A stretch of DNA of 52,653 bases from Verrucomicrobiota bacterium (GTDB lineage: Bacteria > Verrucomicrobiota > Verrucomicrobiia > Limisphaerales > DSYF01), in assembly GCA_025457615.1 (NCBI GenBank), contig JALOTZ010000020.1:1-52653 (forward strand), given 5' to 3'. Under the pieces are notes generated by a model. It was not told where the DNA came from and did not search any database. It saw nothing but the letters and a program-made list of their open reading frames with translations. Position 1 is the stretch's first letter. Every line of letters starts with the position of its first letter. A program made the position numbers and the translations under genes. This document shows positions 16,541 to 24,523 of this stretch, piece by piece.

Positions 16541-17421
16541 CGGGACGGCTCCTCCTTCGGCGGCAGAGGAACATAACCCGTGAGTTTGACGATGTGCTGG
16601 CCTGGCTCGGAGAAGATCCAGTCGAGGAAATGCTGCACGTGAGCAGGGGGTGTGCCCGGGGTGTACATGAACATGGGCCGGGAAATCGGATAGGACTTGT
16701 CCAAGGTGGTGGCCACCGAGGGCAGGACGCCCGGCAGCCCCTTGCGGCGGGCGATGCGCAGCATCTTGACGGTGGGCACATTGTAACCCAGGCCGCTGTA
16801 GCCGATGGCCCCGGGCGTGCGCGCCACCAACTCGACCACGTCCTTCGACCCGTTCATGTCCAGGGACCCCAGTTTGAAGTCGGACCGCTTCCCGCAAATG
16901 GTGTCCCGGAAATAATGATAGGTACCGGAGTTGTTCTGGCGGCTGACGCGGATGATGCGATCCGTGCGGGCGTCGGGGATGTTGGTGATGCCCAGTTGGG
17001 ACCAGCGGTCAATCTGCCCGCCCTCACTGAAGATCTCGCGCAGCTCGTCCAGCGTGATCTCCTCGAGAGGATTGTTCTTGTGCACGTAGAGGGAGAGGGC
17101 ATCGAAGCCGACCAGGAACTCGATGGGCTTCTGGCCGGACCGGGCCGCCGCCTTGGCCTCCTCCTCCGGCTCGATGTGGCGGCTGGCGTTGGCAATATCC
17201 GCGGTACCGTTGATGAGGGCGGCAATGCCCAGACCGCTGCCGCCGCCGGACACCTCGACGGACACCGACGGATCCACCTGCGGGTACGCCTCCGCCCAGG
17301 CCTGGGCGAGGTTGACCATGGTGTCCGAGCCGATGTTTTGGATCCGTTGGGTGGGAGCGGGTCCGTCCGATCCACCGGTGCAGCCCGTTCCCAGGCAGCA
17401 CAGGGCGCCCAGCAAGACCAA
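16537..17421 (-). CDS. pstS: Phosphate-binding lipoprotein PstS (left operon); start uncertain
   Basis: The periplasmic phosphate-binding component. Core motifs are visible: IGSDTMVNLAQAWAEAYP, the phosphate-binding SGGGSGLGIAAL, TADIANASR, SRQNNSGTYHYF and the end LTGYVPLPP. A lipobox-like LGTGC (Cys codon at about 17380-17382) follows a short hydrophobic stretch, so the protein is probably a lipoprotein. The start is unresolved. TTG at 17421 gives a very short signal without a basic region, and the frame stays open upstream to an ATG at 17712 that overlaps the phoU stop (ATGA), but that part reads through palindromic repeat DNA at 17563-17669. The repeat may have been inserted between phoU and pstS and displaced the native start region. 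Confidence 0.85.
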   Translation of the reverse strand: MVLLGALCCLGTGCTGGSDGPAPTQRIQNIGSDTMVNLAQAWAEAYPQVDPSVSVEVSGGGSGLGIAALINGTADIANASRHIEPEEEAKAAARSGQKPIEFLVGFDALSLYVHKNNPLEEITLDELREIFSEGGQIDRWSQLGITNIPDARTDRIIRVSRQNNSGTYHYFRDTICGKRSDFKLGSLDMNGSKDVVELVARTPGAIGYSGLGYNVPTVKMLRIARRKGLPGVLPSVATTLDKSYPISRPMFMYTPGTPPAHVQHFLDWIFSEPGQHIVKLTGYVPLPPKEEPSR

Positions 17422-17538
17422 CTCCCAGCCCGCGATCTTATGGTCGTGGAGCCGGCCCGGAAACCGGAATGCAAGCCTCCGCCTGCCGGCTCCGACACGA
17501 TTCAGGGAGAGGAACCACCTCCAGCCATTGGATGTGAG

Positions 17539-17553
17539 TTGGGGCCATGAACC
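17539..17553. repeat. Partial copy of the GGTTC/GAACC-ended repeat
   Basis: TTGGGGCCATGAACC here is identical to the right end of the repeat at 12739-12790. Only this end is clear, so it is a fragment or a diverged copy. Confidence 0.5.
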
Positions 17554-17562
17554 CTTTGCGGA

Positions 17563-17669
17563 GGAGCGCGGCTCCCTGAGCCGCAGCAGCCTCGAAGGGC
17601 GGATGGGTGCGCGAACCTTTGTGGACGCCCGGAGTGGCGCAGCCGCTGCGGGTCGCGGACCCGCGCTCC
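17563..17669. repeat. Palindromic repeat between phoU and pstS (third family)
   Basis: A 107-bp element bounded by GGAGCGCGG and CCGCGCTCC (allowing one mismatch inside). It holds two 7-bp stems with 3-nt loops: GCGGCTC-CCT-GAGCCGC and GCGGGTC-GCG-GACCCGC. This is the same stem size and loop size as in the elements at 10125 and 10285. It lies inside the phoU-pstS interval of the left pst operon and may influence expression of the downstream genes. Confidence 0.8.
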
Positions 17670-17708
17670 GGCACGACAGGTTCACCGAGAGCATGGATCT
17701 GACTCCGA

Positions 17709-18908
17709 TCATGCTTGGCGCGCAGGCCCTTGCTCGCCCAGGATCGCCCGGACCAAAGCCTGGATGTGTTCCTTCAAGAAGGTGCAGCTCGCCTCGATCG
17801 CCTCCCGCTTGGCCGGCTGACCATCCGGCAAGGCCAGAGGGTCCTGCAACGGCCAATCCAAGCACACCAACCGTCGCGAGCGGGCCTGGAAAACCTTCCG
17901 GGCCTCGGCATCCAACGCCACCACCACATCAAACTTGTCCAAGTCCCGAACCTCCGTGACCGCCCGCGGCGCCACCCGGGACAGATCGAATCCGCGCTCC
18001 CGCATGAAGGCAATGGTACTCGTGTCCACGGACCGCGGTTCCAGCCCGGCGCTGGCAAATAGGAACCGCGGCTCGTTCAGCGCGTTCCCAATGGCTTCCG
18101 CCATCGGGCCCAGGCTGGCATGATGCCGGTCCACAAACAAAACGCGGACCACGTCCGCCCCCCGATGCTTGAGATCCTCGCCGGTACAGGCATAGATGGT
18201 TTCCAGGCAAAGACTGTGGGCCTGGTCGGACGCGCGCTCCAGCCGGCGGGCGACCGTCATCAGCGGGTGCAATTGTTCCCAGGCCAGCTTTCCATCCCGG
18301 AAGAGCCTCACCAGCTCGGCATTCAACTCCGTGCGCAAGACATCCACGGCTTCCTCGACAGCCATGGTCCGGGCCGCCAACGCCGCGTCCTGATTGGCAA
18401 ACGCGCGCACCGCATCGCCAAGCATTGGGAGTGACAGGTCCGCAATCCGCTTGAACCGGTCCACCGGCACATTGCGGTGATAACCGCCCAGCTTGAGGGC
18501 CTGACGCGCAATGCTCTCGGCGTAGTCGCCCACGCGCTCGAGCTCGAGGCTGGCGCGGATGGCCCCGTAGGCGTAGCGCAGGGACGCCCCGGCGGGGACA
18601 TGCCGCACGAGGAACCGGAGGCACTCCTCCCCCAGCTCACTCTCCAGGGCATCGATGTGACGATCCCGGATGATGACCGCATAGGCCAGTTGCCGGTCGC
18701 CTTCCATCAAAGCCCGGAAGGCGTCGCTCAGGGATTGCTGGCAGAGATCCCCCATGCGCCGGGTGGTTTCCCGGATGCCATCGAGGTCACGCTGCTTGGA
18801 GGCTTCCAAATGACTGCCGGACGCGGGCCCGACCCCGCCGGCCTGGGAAGGGTCAGCGGGGGAGCCGGGTGTGGGCGTGGTCGAAGATGATTCGGTGTCG
18901 GAACTCAT
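17709..18908 (-). CDS. phoU: PhoU fused to a catalytically dead low-molecular-weight phosphatase/ArsC-like domain
   Basis: A 399-residue fusion, first gene of the left pst operon. Residues 1-35 are Ser/Pro/Gly-rich and disordered. Residues 36-250 form PhoU, two three-helix bundles with metal-binding ExxxD motifs at LELERVGDYAESIA (121-134) and RRLERASDQAHSL (221-233). PhoU represses the PhoR/PhoB pathway by contacting PstB and the kinase. Residues 254-395 resemble low-molecular-weight tyrosine phosphatases and ArsC arsenate reductases (VRVLFV...MAEAIGNAL, FASAGLEP, FDVVVALDAEARKVF, LDWPLQDP). The active-site loop C-x5-R is gone: the family CTGNSAR reads DRHHASL (260-266), so both the nucleophilic Cys and the phosphate-binding Arg are missing. 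The domain may bind a ligand or partner instead of catalysing. Confidence 0.9.
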   Translation of the reverse strand: MSSDTESSSTTPTPGSPADPSQAGGVGPASGSHLEASKQRDLDGIRETTRRMGDLCQQSLSDAFRALMEGDRQLAYAVIIRDRHIDALESELGEECLRFLVRHVPAGASLRYAYGAIRASLELERVGDYAESIARQALKLGGYHRNVPVDRFKRIADLSLPMLGDAVRAFANQDAALAARTMAVEEAVDVLRTELNAELVRLFRDGKLAWEQLHPLMTVARRLERASDQAHSLCLETIYACTGEDLKHRGADVVRVLFVDRHHASLGPMAEAIGNALNEPRFLFASAGLEPRSVDTSTIAFMRERGFDLSRVAPRAVTEVRDLDKFDVVVALDAEARKVFQARSRRLVCLDWPLQDPLALPDGQPAKREAIEASCTFLKEHIQALVRAILGEQGPARQA

Positions 18909-19087
18909 GCCTGTATCTCACAATAGTTTGTTATCCAACCGCTTGACTGCATTCCAGGACGCTGCCCGGGAGCGACTCCCGTTTCGGCAACCGACGTCCA
19001 CCCTCCGCGGCGAACCCGGCTTGGGCACCCAAGCCACGCCCGCCATATATTGCCTGCCATGGGCCGGTCCCCGCGGCCCGGATCCGC

Positions 19088-19138
19088 GTAACACAAACGT
19101 CACAATAAAGGCGTTGTGTTGTCACATGGCCGTAACAG
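19088..19138 (+). promoter_or_regulatory. Putative PHO-box array between the divergent pst operons
   Basis: GTNAC words recur in phase with an 11-bp period: GTAACAC at 19088, GTCACAA at 19099, GTCACAT at 19121 and GTAACAG at 19132 (the 19110 position is empty). Paired 7-mers with 4-bp spacers are the known geometry of PhoB-binding PHO boxes. The array lies 28 bp before the porin start and 180 bp from the phoU start, so it may serve both operons. Confidence 0.7.
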
Positions 19139-19165
19139 ATTGGTGGCGCTGAAGACATTGAAACC

Positions 19166-20563
19166 ATGAAGCCCATCAAATCAAGACTAGTTATTCAGGG
19201 ACTGGTGGCGGCCACATTGATGGTTGTCCGGCCAGGGATGCACGCCCAATCCTCCGATGCCATCATCGACAAGCTGGTGGAGAAGGGAATTCTGACGGTC
19301 GATGAAGCCCAGGAATTACGCCAGGAGGCGGACCAGGGCTTCGACGAAGCGTTCAAGGTGAAGACCGGCCTGCCGGAGATCGTCACCGGACTGGATTTCC
19401 ATGGGGATTTCCGGGGGCGGTTCGAAGGGTTCTACAAGGGGGGCAACCCGAAGTATCTGAACGAGAATGGCACGACGTCAACCTGGGTGGACCGGAACCG
19501 GTGGCGTTACCGCGCGCGGCTTGGAGTGACCGTGGATCTGGTGGACAACTTCGAGATGGGATTCCAGCTTGGTTCCGGCGAGTTGAGCACGGTGGGTGTG
19601 AGCTCAGGCACCGATCCCATCTCGCAGAACACCACGTTGTCGGATGATGCTGCCAAGAAGGGCATATTCATCGATTTGGCCTACGCGACATGGTATTCGC
19701 TGAAAGGGCCGGAATGGATGGCTTCGACCACTTTTGGGAAGATGAACAATCCGTTTGTGGTGTCGGACCTGGTGTTTGACCGGGACTACACCCCGGAAGG
19801 GCTGGCGCAGACGTTTGGGCGCCGCTTCAGCGACGAGCACTCGGTAAACCTGCTCCTCGGGGGCTTCGTACTGGACGAGATTAGCACGTCCAGCAGTGAC
19901 CCCTATCTGTTCGGCGGGCAGCCCCGGTGGGATTCGCAATGGAGCCAGAAGGTCAGTTCTTCCCTTGGGTTCGGCCTGTTCTCCGTCGTCAACCGGGAGA
20001 TGCTGGGCAACAACAACGTGCCCAACATCAACATCGGCAACGATCGCATCGCCGGCGGCACCTCCACGGCCACCAACACGCCGGCTTACGCGTTCAACCT
20101 GCTCGAGGCGGATGCTTCCGTCACCTATTTGGTGGAAAACGGTGTTCCGCTTTACAACACCAAGTTTCCCATCACACTCAGCGGCGATTTCCTGCACAAC
20201 CTTTCCGCGCCTGTCAGAAACAACGGCTTCTCCGCGGGCATCCAGTTCGGCAAATCCGGCAAGAAAGGGCTTTGGGATGTCGCCTACCGTTACAAGTACT
20301 TGGAAGGCAACACCTGGTATGAGGAGTTCCTGGACTCGGATAGCGGCGCATTCTACGGATCATCGCTCGCCTACAGCGGATGGGACGGCGGTTACCGGAC
20401 CGGCACGAACATCAAGGGTCATGTGGTCAAGCTCCAGTACTCGCCCTTCGATGTGGTGACCCTGGGTCTAACCGGGTTCTTCACCGAGCTTGTGAATCCG
20501 GTGCCGGGAACGACGGATACCTCGTTCATCCGGGTTCAGGCGGACGCCCAACTGAAATTCTGA
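19166..20563 (+). CDS. Outer-membrane porin, probably for phosphate entry
   Basis: A 465-residue beta-barrel of the putative-porin type. A signal peptide (1-27, ending MHAQ) is followed by a short helical motif (IIDKLVEKGILTVDEAQEL) common at the N-terminus of such porins. The remainder alternates aromatic and polar strands (FHGDFRGRFEGFY, RWRYRARLGVTVDL, IFIDLAYATWYSL) and ends in Phe, the usual signal for barrel assembly. It is the first gene of the right pst operon region and sits directly behind the PHO-box array. Together with the following pstSCAB-phoU, this points to an OprP/OprO-like role in passing phosphate across the outer membrane. Selectivity cannot be read from sequence alone. 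Confidence 0.85.
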   Translation: MKPIKSRLVIQGLVAATLMVVRPGMHAQSSDAIIDKLVEKGILTVDEAQELRQEADQGFDEAFKVKTGLPEIVTGLDFHGDFRGRFEGFYKGGNPKYLNENGTTSTWVDRNRWRYRARLGVTVDLVDNFEMGFQLGSGELSTVGVSSGTDPISQNTTLSDDAAKKGIFIDLAYATWYSLKGPEWMASTTFGKMNNPFVVSDLVFDRDYTPEGLAQTFGRRFSDEHSVNLLLGGFVLDEISTSSSDPYLFGGQPRWDSQWSQKVSSSLGFGLFSVVNREMLGNNNVPNINIGNDRIAGGTSTATNTPAYAFNLLEADASVTYLVENGVPLYNTKFPITLSGDFLHNLSAPVRNNGFSAGIQFGKSGKKGLWDVAYRYKYLEGNTWYEEFLDSDSGAFYGSSLAYSGWDGGYRTGTNIKGHVVKLQYSPFDVVTLGLTGFFTELVNPVPGTTDTSFIRVQADAQLKF

Positions 20564-20574
20564 AGCATTGCTTT

Positions 20575-20625
20575 GTCACGCGGACGTAACCGGCGCGTCA
20601 CCCGCGCGGAACCGTCCGGTGACAC
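20575..20625 (+). promoter_or_regulatory. Five-unit PHO-box-like array upstream of second pstS
   Basis: Five words lie exactly 11 bp apart: GTCACGC (20575), GTAACCG (20586), GTCACCC (20597), GGAACCG (20608) and GTGACAC (20619). The array fills the 83-bp gap between the porin and pstS. The strict period equals one helical turn, as in PHO boxes, and the same GTNAC word occurs in the array at 19088. It suggests that pstSCAB-phoU has its own phosphate-controlled promoter in addition to the one before the porin. Confidence 0.75.
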
Positions 20626-20646
20626 TTTCCCCATCGAAACCAAACT

Positions 20647-21501
20647 ATGAAAACAAAACTCCTCGTTCTCCTCGCGGCAATCATGGGTGGCAGCCTGCCC
20701 TTCTCCGCCTCCGCCGGCAACATCACCGCCAAAGGTTCGGACACCATGGTGATCCTCGCCCAGAAATGGGCCGAGCTTTACATGCAGAAGAACCCCGACA
20801 ACAAGATCCAGGTGACGGGCGGCGGTTCCGGCACCGGGTTTGCCGCGCTGCAGAACAAGACCACCGACCTGGCCAATGCCTCCCGCCCCATCAAGCCCAA
20901 GGAGGTGTCGGCCTGCATCAAGGCCTTCGGCAAGCGCCCCACGGAATACAAGGTGGCGCTGGACGGGCTGTCGGTTTACGTGAACAACGAGAGCGCCATC
21001 GGCGAGCTGACCCTTGACCAGTTGGACGGCATCTTCACCGGCAAGATCCGGAACTGGAAGGAGGTCGGCGGCGGGGATGCGCCCATCACGATCTACAGCC
21101 GCGAGAACAGCTCGGGCACCTACGAGTTCTTCAAGGAACACGTGCTGAAGGGCAAGGACTTCGCTGCCAGCGCCCAGACCATGCCCGGCACGGCCGCCGT
21201 GCTGCAGGCCGTGGCCAAGGACAAGAACGGCATCGGCTATGGTGGCGCGGCATACGGGGAGGGGGCCAAACATCTCAAGGTCAAGAAGGACGAAACCAGC
21301 CCGGGCGTCGAGCCCATCGCGGACAATATCGCCAATCAATCCTACCCGATCTGGCGCTACCTTTACATCTACGTGAACCCGGACCTCGACAAGGCGGAGA
21401 TCGGCGCCTACTTGAAATGGATCCGGAGCGACGAAGGCCAGAAGGTCGTCGAACAGGTGGGTTACTTCCCGCTGCCCAAGAACTGGCGCAGCGGATCCTA
21501 G
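20647..21501 (+). CDS. pstS: Phosphate-binding protein PstS (right operon)
   Basis: A 284-residue periplasmic phosphate-binding protein with a typical cleavable signal peptide (1-23, ending FSASA) and no lipobox, unlike the other PstS in this window. Binding-site motifs are KGSDTMVILAQKWAE, TGGGSGTGFAAL, TDLANASRPIK and SRENSSGTYEFF; the C-terminus ends VEQVGYFPLP. It starts 21 bp after the 11-bp-periodic array and is followed after 2 bp by pstC. A soluble PstS next to a lipoprotein PstS in the divergent operon suggests that the two systems differ in affinity or in location of the receptor. Confidence 0.95.
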   Translation: MKTKLLVLLAAIMGGSLPFSASAGNITAKGSDTMVILAQKWAELYMQKNPDNKIQVTGGGSGTGFAALQNKTTDLANASRPIKPKEVSACIKAFGKRPTEYKVALDGLSVYVNNESAIGELTLDQLDGIFTGKIRNWKEVGGGDAPITIYSRENSSGTYEFFKEHVLKGKDFAASAQTMPGTAAVLQAVAKDKNGIGYGGAAYGEGAKHLKVKKDETSPGVEPIADNIANQSYPIWRYLYIYVNPDLDKAEIGAYLKWIRSDEGQKVVEQVGYFPLPKNWRSGS

Positions 21502-21503
21502 GG

Positions 21504-22682
21504 ATGGCTGAAAGCCGACAGACCAGCGGCCGCAGCCACGGCTGGATGGGATTGCGCCGGGGCCACCAGGCGCGCCCGCTGGAGTGGCTCGGGGAGAAGG
21601 CCATTCTGGGGGTGTCGCTTTCCGCCATCCTCATGGTGTTCCTCATCTTCCTGTTCGTGGCCCGCGAGTCCCTGCCAGTCCTGCTGGGCCTTGCCGACAG
21701 CGGCGTCTATCACGAACCGGTCTCCCTCGAAGAGATGGCCCGCATGCCCCGCGGCGAGCTGGCGGATTACCTCGACTTGTCCGCAGCCGAGATGGAGCGG
21801 ATGGACGAGGCCACGCTGAAGCTGCTCATGGAGGTCAAGGCCGAGGAAATCGCGGCGGCCCCCGAGGACAAGGACGCCCGGATCAACACGGTTTCGTGGC
21901 CGTACCTCTTGCTCCCCCATCAATGGACGGGCTACGACAAGCCCGAGTTCATCTGGCAGCCCGTCTCGGCGATCCACAAGTACAACGTTGTTCCGCTGTT
22001 TATTGGCAGTCTCAAGGCGACGCTGGTGGCGTTGCTGTTCGCCGTGCCGCTCTCGTTGGCCGCGGCCATCTACGTGTCGCAACTGGCCGCCCCCCGCACC
22101 CGCGAACTGCTCAAGCCCGCCATCGAAATGCTGGCCGGCATTCCCTCGGTGGTCCTGGGCTTTTTCGCGCTGATCGTCCTGGCCACGGTGCTGCAGAACA
22201 CGTTCGGTTACCAGTCCCGCCTCAACGCCTTGGTGGCCGGCATCGCCCTCGGGTTCGCCATCATCCCGGTCGTGTTCTCGATTGCCGAGGACGCGCTGAC
22301 CAGCGTGCCGCGCAGCTACACCCAGGCCGCTCTGGCCCTGGGCGCCTCGAAATGGCAGGCGGCGTGGAAGGTGGTCCTGCCCGCCGCCATCCCCGGCGTG
22401 TTCGCCGCCGTGGTGCTGGGCTTCGGACGCGCCATCGGAGAAACCATGATCGTGCTCATGGCCAGCGGTAATGCCAGCATCGTCTCCTGGAACATCCTCG
22501 ATTCCACCCGCACCATCACCGCCACCATCGCCGCCGAACTGGCGGAAACCGTGGTGGGGGGGCATCACTACCGGATGTTGTTCCTGCTGGGCACCCTCCT
22601 GTTCGCCGTGACGTTCGCCTCCAACCTGGTCGCGGATCTCATCATTCACCGGCTCAAGGCCAGGTTGGAAGGAAAAGCGTAG
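21504..22682 (+). CDS. pstC: Phosphate ABC transporter permease PstC with inserted periplasmic domain (right operon)
   Basis: A 392-residue permease. TM1 lies at residues 33-52 (AILGVSLSAILMVFLIFLFV) and the transport core starts at about residue 160. Between them lies an insertion of about 90 residues (63-155), mostly acidic and helical (for example SLEEMARMPRGELADYL), which the other PstC here lacks. The core shows KPAIEMLAGIPSVVLGFFAL, the ATPase-contacting YTQAALALGASKWQAAW and FGRAIGETMIVLMASG. ATG at 21504 follows the pstS stop by 2 bp. The stop overlaps the GTG of pstA by 1 bp. The insertion should face the periplasm, where it might contact PstS. Confidence 0.93.
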   Translation: MAESRQTSGRSHGWMGLRRGHQARPLEWLGEKAILGVSLSAILMVFLIFLFVARESLPVLLGLADSGVYHEPVSLEEMARMPRGELADYLDLSAAEMERMDEATLKLLMEVKAEEIAAAPEDKDARINTVSWPYLLLPHQWTGYDKPEFIWQPVSAIHKYNVVPLFIGSLKATLVALLFAVPLSLAAAIYVSQLAAPRTRELLKPAIEMLAGIPSVVLGFFALIVLATVLQNTFGYQSRLNALVAGIALGFAIIPVVFSIAEDALTSVPRSYTQAALALGASKWQAAWKVVLPAAIPGVFAAVVLGFGRAIGETMIVLMASGNASIVSWNILDSTRTITATIAAELAETVVGGHHYRMLFLLGTLLFAVTFASNLVADLIIHRLKARLEGKA

Positions 22683-23671
22683 TGGACGTCCAGACACCGC
22701 AACTGCACTTCGAGCCGGGCGAACGCGAGCCGGAGCTGATCCATTTCCGGGCCAAGAGCCGCGACTGGGCGTCCTGCCTGTTCACCGGGCTCACGGGTTT
22801 GGCCACGTGGTTGATCCTCGGGATGCTCGGGGTCATTCTGGTCAACATCCTGGTCAACGGCTGGACCGGCCTGTCGTGGCGGTTCATCATCTCGAACAGC
22901 GACCAGGACATGTTCGACGTCAACAAGGCGGGCGTCCTGCCGATGATCGTCGGGACCGCGGCCCGGGTGATCCTGATGACCCTGTTTGTCATCCCGGTCG
23001 GCGTCACCACCGCCATTTACCTGACGGAGTATGCCAGGACCACGTCCCTGCTGACGCGCATCATCCGGGGGGCGGTCAACAATCTGGCGGGGGTGCCCTC
23101 GATTGTATTTGGCTTGTTCGGACTGGGTTTCTTCATTTTGTTTGTCGGCGGCCTGATGGACAGGAGCGTGCTGGGCGGCGGTCCGGAACCCCGCTGGGGC
23201 AAGCCGGCGATTCTCTGGGCGTCCCTGACCCTGGCGGTGATGACGCTGCCCGTGGTGATTGTGGCCACCGAGGAATCGCTCAAGGCCATTCCGCAGGGCC
23301 TGCGCGAGGCCAGCCTGGCCTTGGGGGCGACGAAGCTGCAGACCATCCTCCAGATTGTGCTTCCCCAAGCCATGCCCGGCATCATGACGGGCGGCATCCT
23401 GAGCGTCAGCCGGGCAGCCGGGGAAGTGGCGCCCATCCTGTTCACCGGCGCGGCCTATTACATGGCCAGCTATCCCAAGGCCCTGACCGACCAATTCATG
23501 GATCTCGGATACCACGTGTTCATCCTGTCCACACAATCACCCAATATCGAGCAGACCCGCCCCATCCTGTATGCCACGGTGGTCGTGCTGTTGCTGTTGA
23601 CGTTTGCGCTGAACTTCGTGGCCATCCTGATTCGCACCCGCATGCGCAAGCAGATGAGAGCCCTCCACTAG
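22682..23671 (+). CDS. pstA: Phosphate ABC transporter permease PstA (right operon)
   Basis: A 329-residue permease starting at GTG, which overlaps the pstC stop by one base (TAGTG). TM1 spans residues 33-57 ([20 protein letters not shown]). Family motifs are [35 protein letters not shown], the coupling loop [17 protein letters not shown] and [18 protein letters not shown]. It pairs with the PstC encoded immediately upstream to form the inner-membrane channel. The cytoplasmic N-terminus of about 30 residues is longer than usual. It shares only moderate similarity by eye with the left-operon PstA, so the two operons are not recent copies of each other. Confidence 0.94.
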   Translation: MDVQTPQLHFEPGEREPELIHFRAKSRDWASCLFTGLTGLATWLILGMLGVILVNILVNGWTGLSWRFIISNSDQDMFDVNKAGVLPMIVGTAARVILMTLFVIPVGVTTAIYLTEYARTTSLLTRIIRGAVNNLAGVPSIVFGLFGLGFFILFVGGLMDRSVLGGGPEPRWGKPAILWASLTLAVMTLPVVIVATEESLKAIPQGLREASLALGATKLQTILQIVLPQAMPGIMTGGILSVSRAAGEVAPILFTGAAYYMASYPKALTDQFMDLGYHVFILSTQSPNIEQTRPILYATVVVLLLLTFALNFVAILIRTRMRKQMRALH

Positions 23672-23675
23672 GCCT

Positions 23676-24509
23676 ATGAATTCGCTGATGCCCCCCCTGG
23701 CCCAGGGTGCCGCCGCCGCGAAACCCGGCGGCTCGCCGCCGCAGATGCCCTCGCGCCCCATGGTCATGGAAACCCGCGGCCTGTCCCTCTACTACGGCCG
23801 CACCCAAGCTCTCAAGGAGATCTCCATCGAGATCGAGGAAAAGATCGTCACCGCCTTCATCGGCCCGTCCGGCTGCGGCAAATCCACCCTGCTGCGCTGC
23901 TTCAACCGCATGAACGATCTGATCGACAGCGTGCGCATCGACGGACAGGTGCTGGTCGGGGGCTACGACATCAACGGTCCGGACATGGACGTCATTGAAC
24001 TGCGCAAGCGGGTGGGGATGGTCTTCCAGCGGTCCAATCCCTTCCCGAAATCCATCCATGAGAACATCGCCTTCGCGCTGCGCCTCCAGGGCCTGCGGGA
24101 CCGGAGCACGATTGACGGCATCGTGGAGCAGAGCCTCCGCGGGGCCGCCCTGTGGGACGAGGTGAAGGACCGCCTGCACACCAGCGCGCTCGGGTTGTCG
24201 GGCGGACAGCAACAGCGCCTGTGCATCGCCCGCGCCATCGCCATCAAGCCCACCGTCATCCTCATGGACGAACCGGCCTCGGCGCTGGACCCCATCGCCA
24301 CCGCGCGGGTCGAGGAACTGATTCTGGAGTTGAAGAAGGACTTCACCATCGTCATTGTCACCCACAACATGCAGCAGGCCGCGCGCATTTCAGACCGCAC
24401 CGCCTTCTTTTACCTGGGTGCGCTGGTGGAATATGACACCACCCAGACCATCTTCACCGCGCCCTCGAAGAAACAGACGGAGGACTACGTAACGGGCCGA
24501 TTTGGCTGA
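23676..24509 (+). CDS. pstB: Phosphate ABC transporter ATPase PstB (right operon, canonical)
   Basis: A 277-residue ATPase with every catalytic motif intact: Walker [11 protein letters not shown]-loop [11 protein letters not shown], signature [14 protein letters not shown], Walker [14 protein letters not shown] and switch His in VTHNM. It should work as a normal homodimer with the PstC/PstA of this operon. It is a useful internal control for the two altered PstB proteins of the left operon. The start at 23676 adds about 28 Pro/Ala-rich residues before the ABC domain; an ATG at 23760 or 23766 would give a more usual length. It begins 4 bp after pstA. Confidence 0.95.
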   Translation: MNSLMPPLAQGAAAAKPGGSPPQMPSRPMVMETRGLSLYYGRTQALKEISIEIEEKIVTAFIGPSGCGKSTLLRCFNRMNDLIDSVRIDGQVLVGGYDINGPDMDVIELRKRVGMVFQRSNPFPKSIHENIAFALRLQGLRDRSTIDGIVEQSLRGAALWDEVKDRLHTSALGLSGGQQQRLCIARAIAIKPTVILMDEPASALDPIATARVEELILELKKDFTIVIVTHNMQQAARISDRTAFFYLGALVEYDTTQTIFTAPSKKQTEDYVTGRFG

Positions 24510-24523
24510 TCTGAACCGCATCC

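Noticed and set aside
15617-16897. Long N-terminal extension of PstC starting at 16897
   Set aside because: The extension is out-of-frame pstS sequence; ATG at 16540 overlaps the pstS stop and gives a normal PstC.
17709-18908. Functional arsenate reductase fused to PhoU
   Set aside because: The nucleophilic Cys and the oxyanion Arg are both absent, and no other arsenic genes are present.
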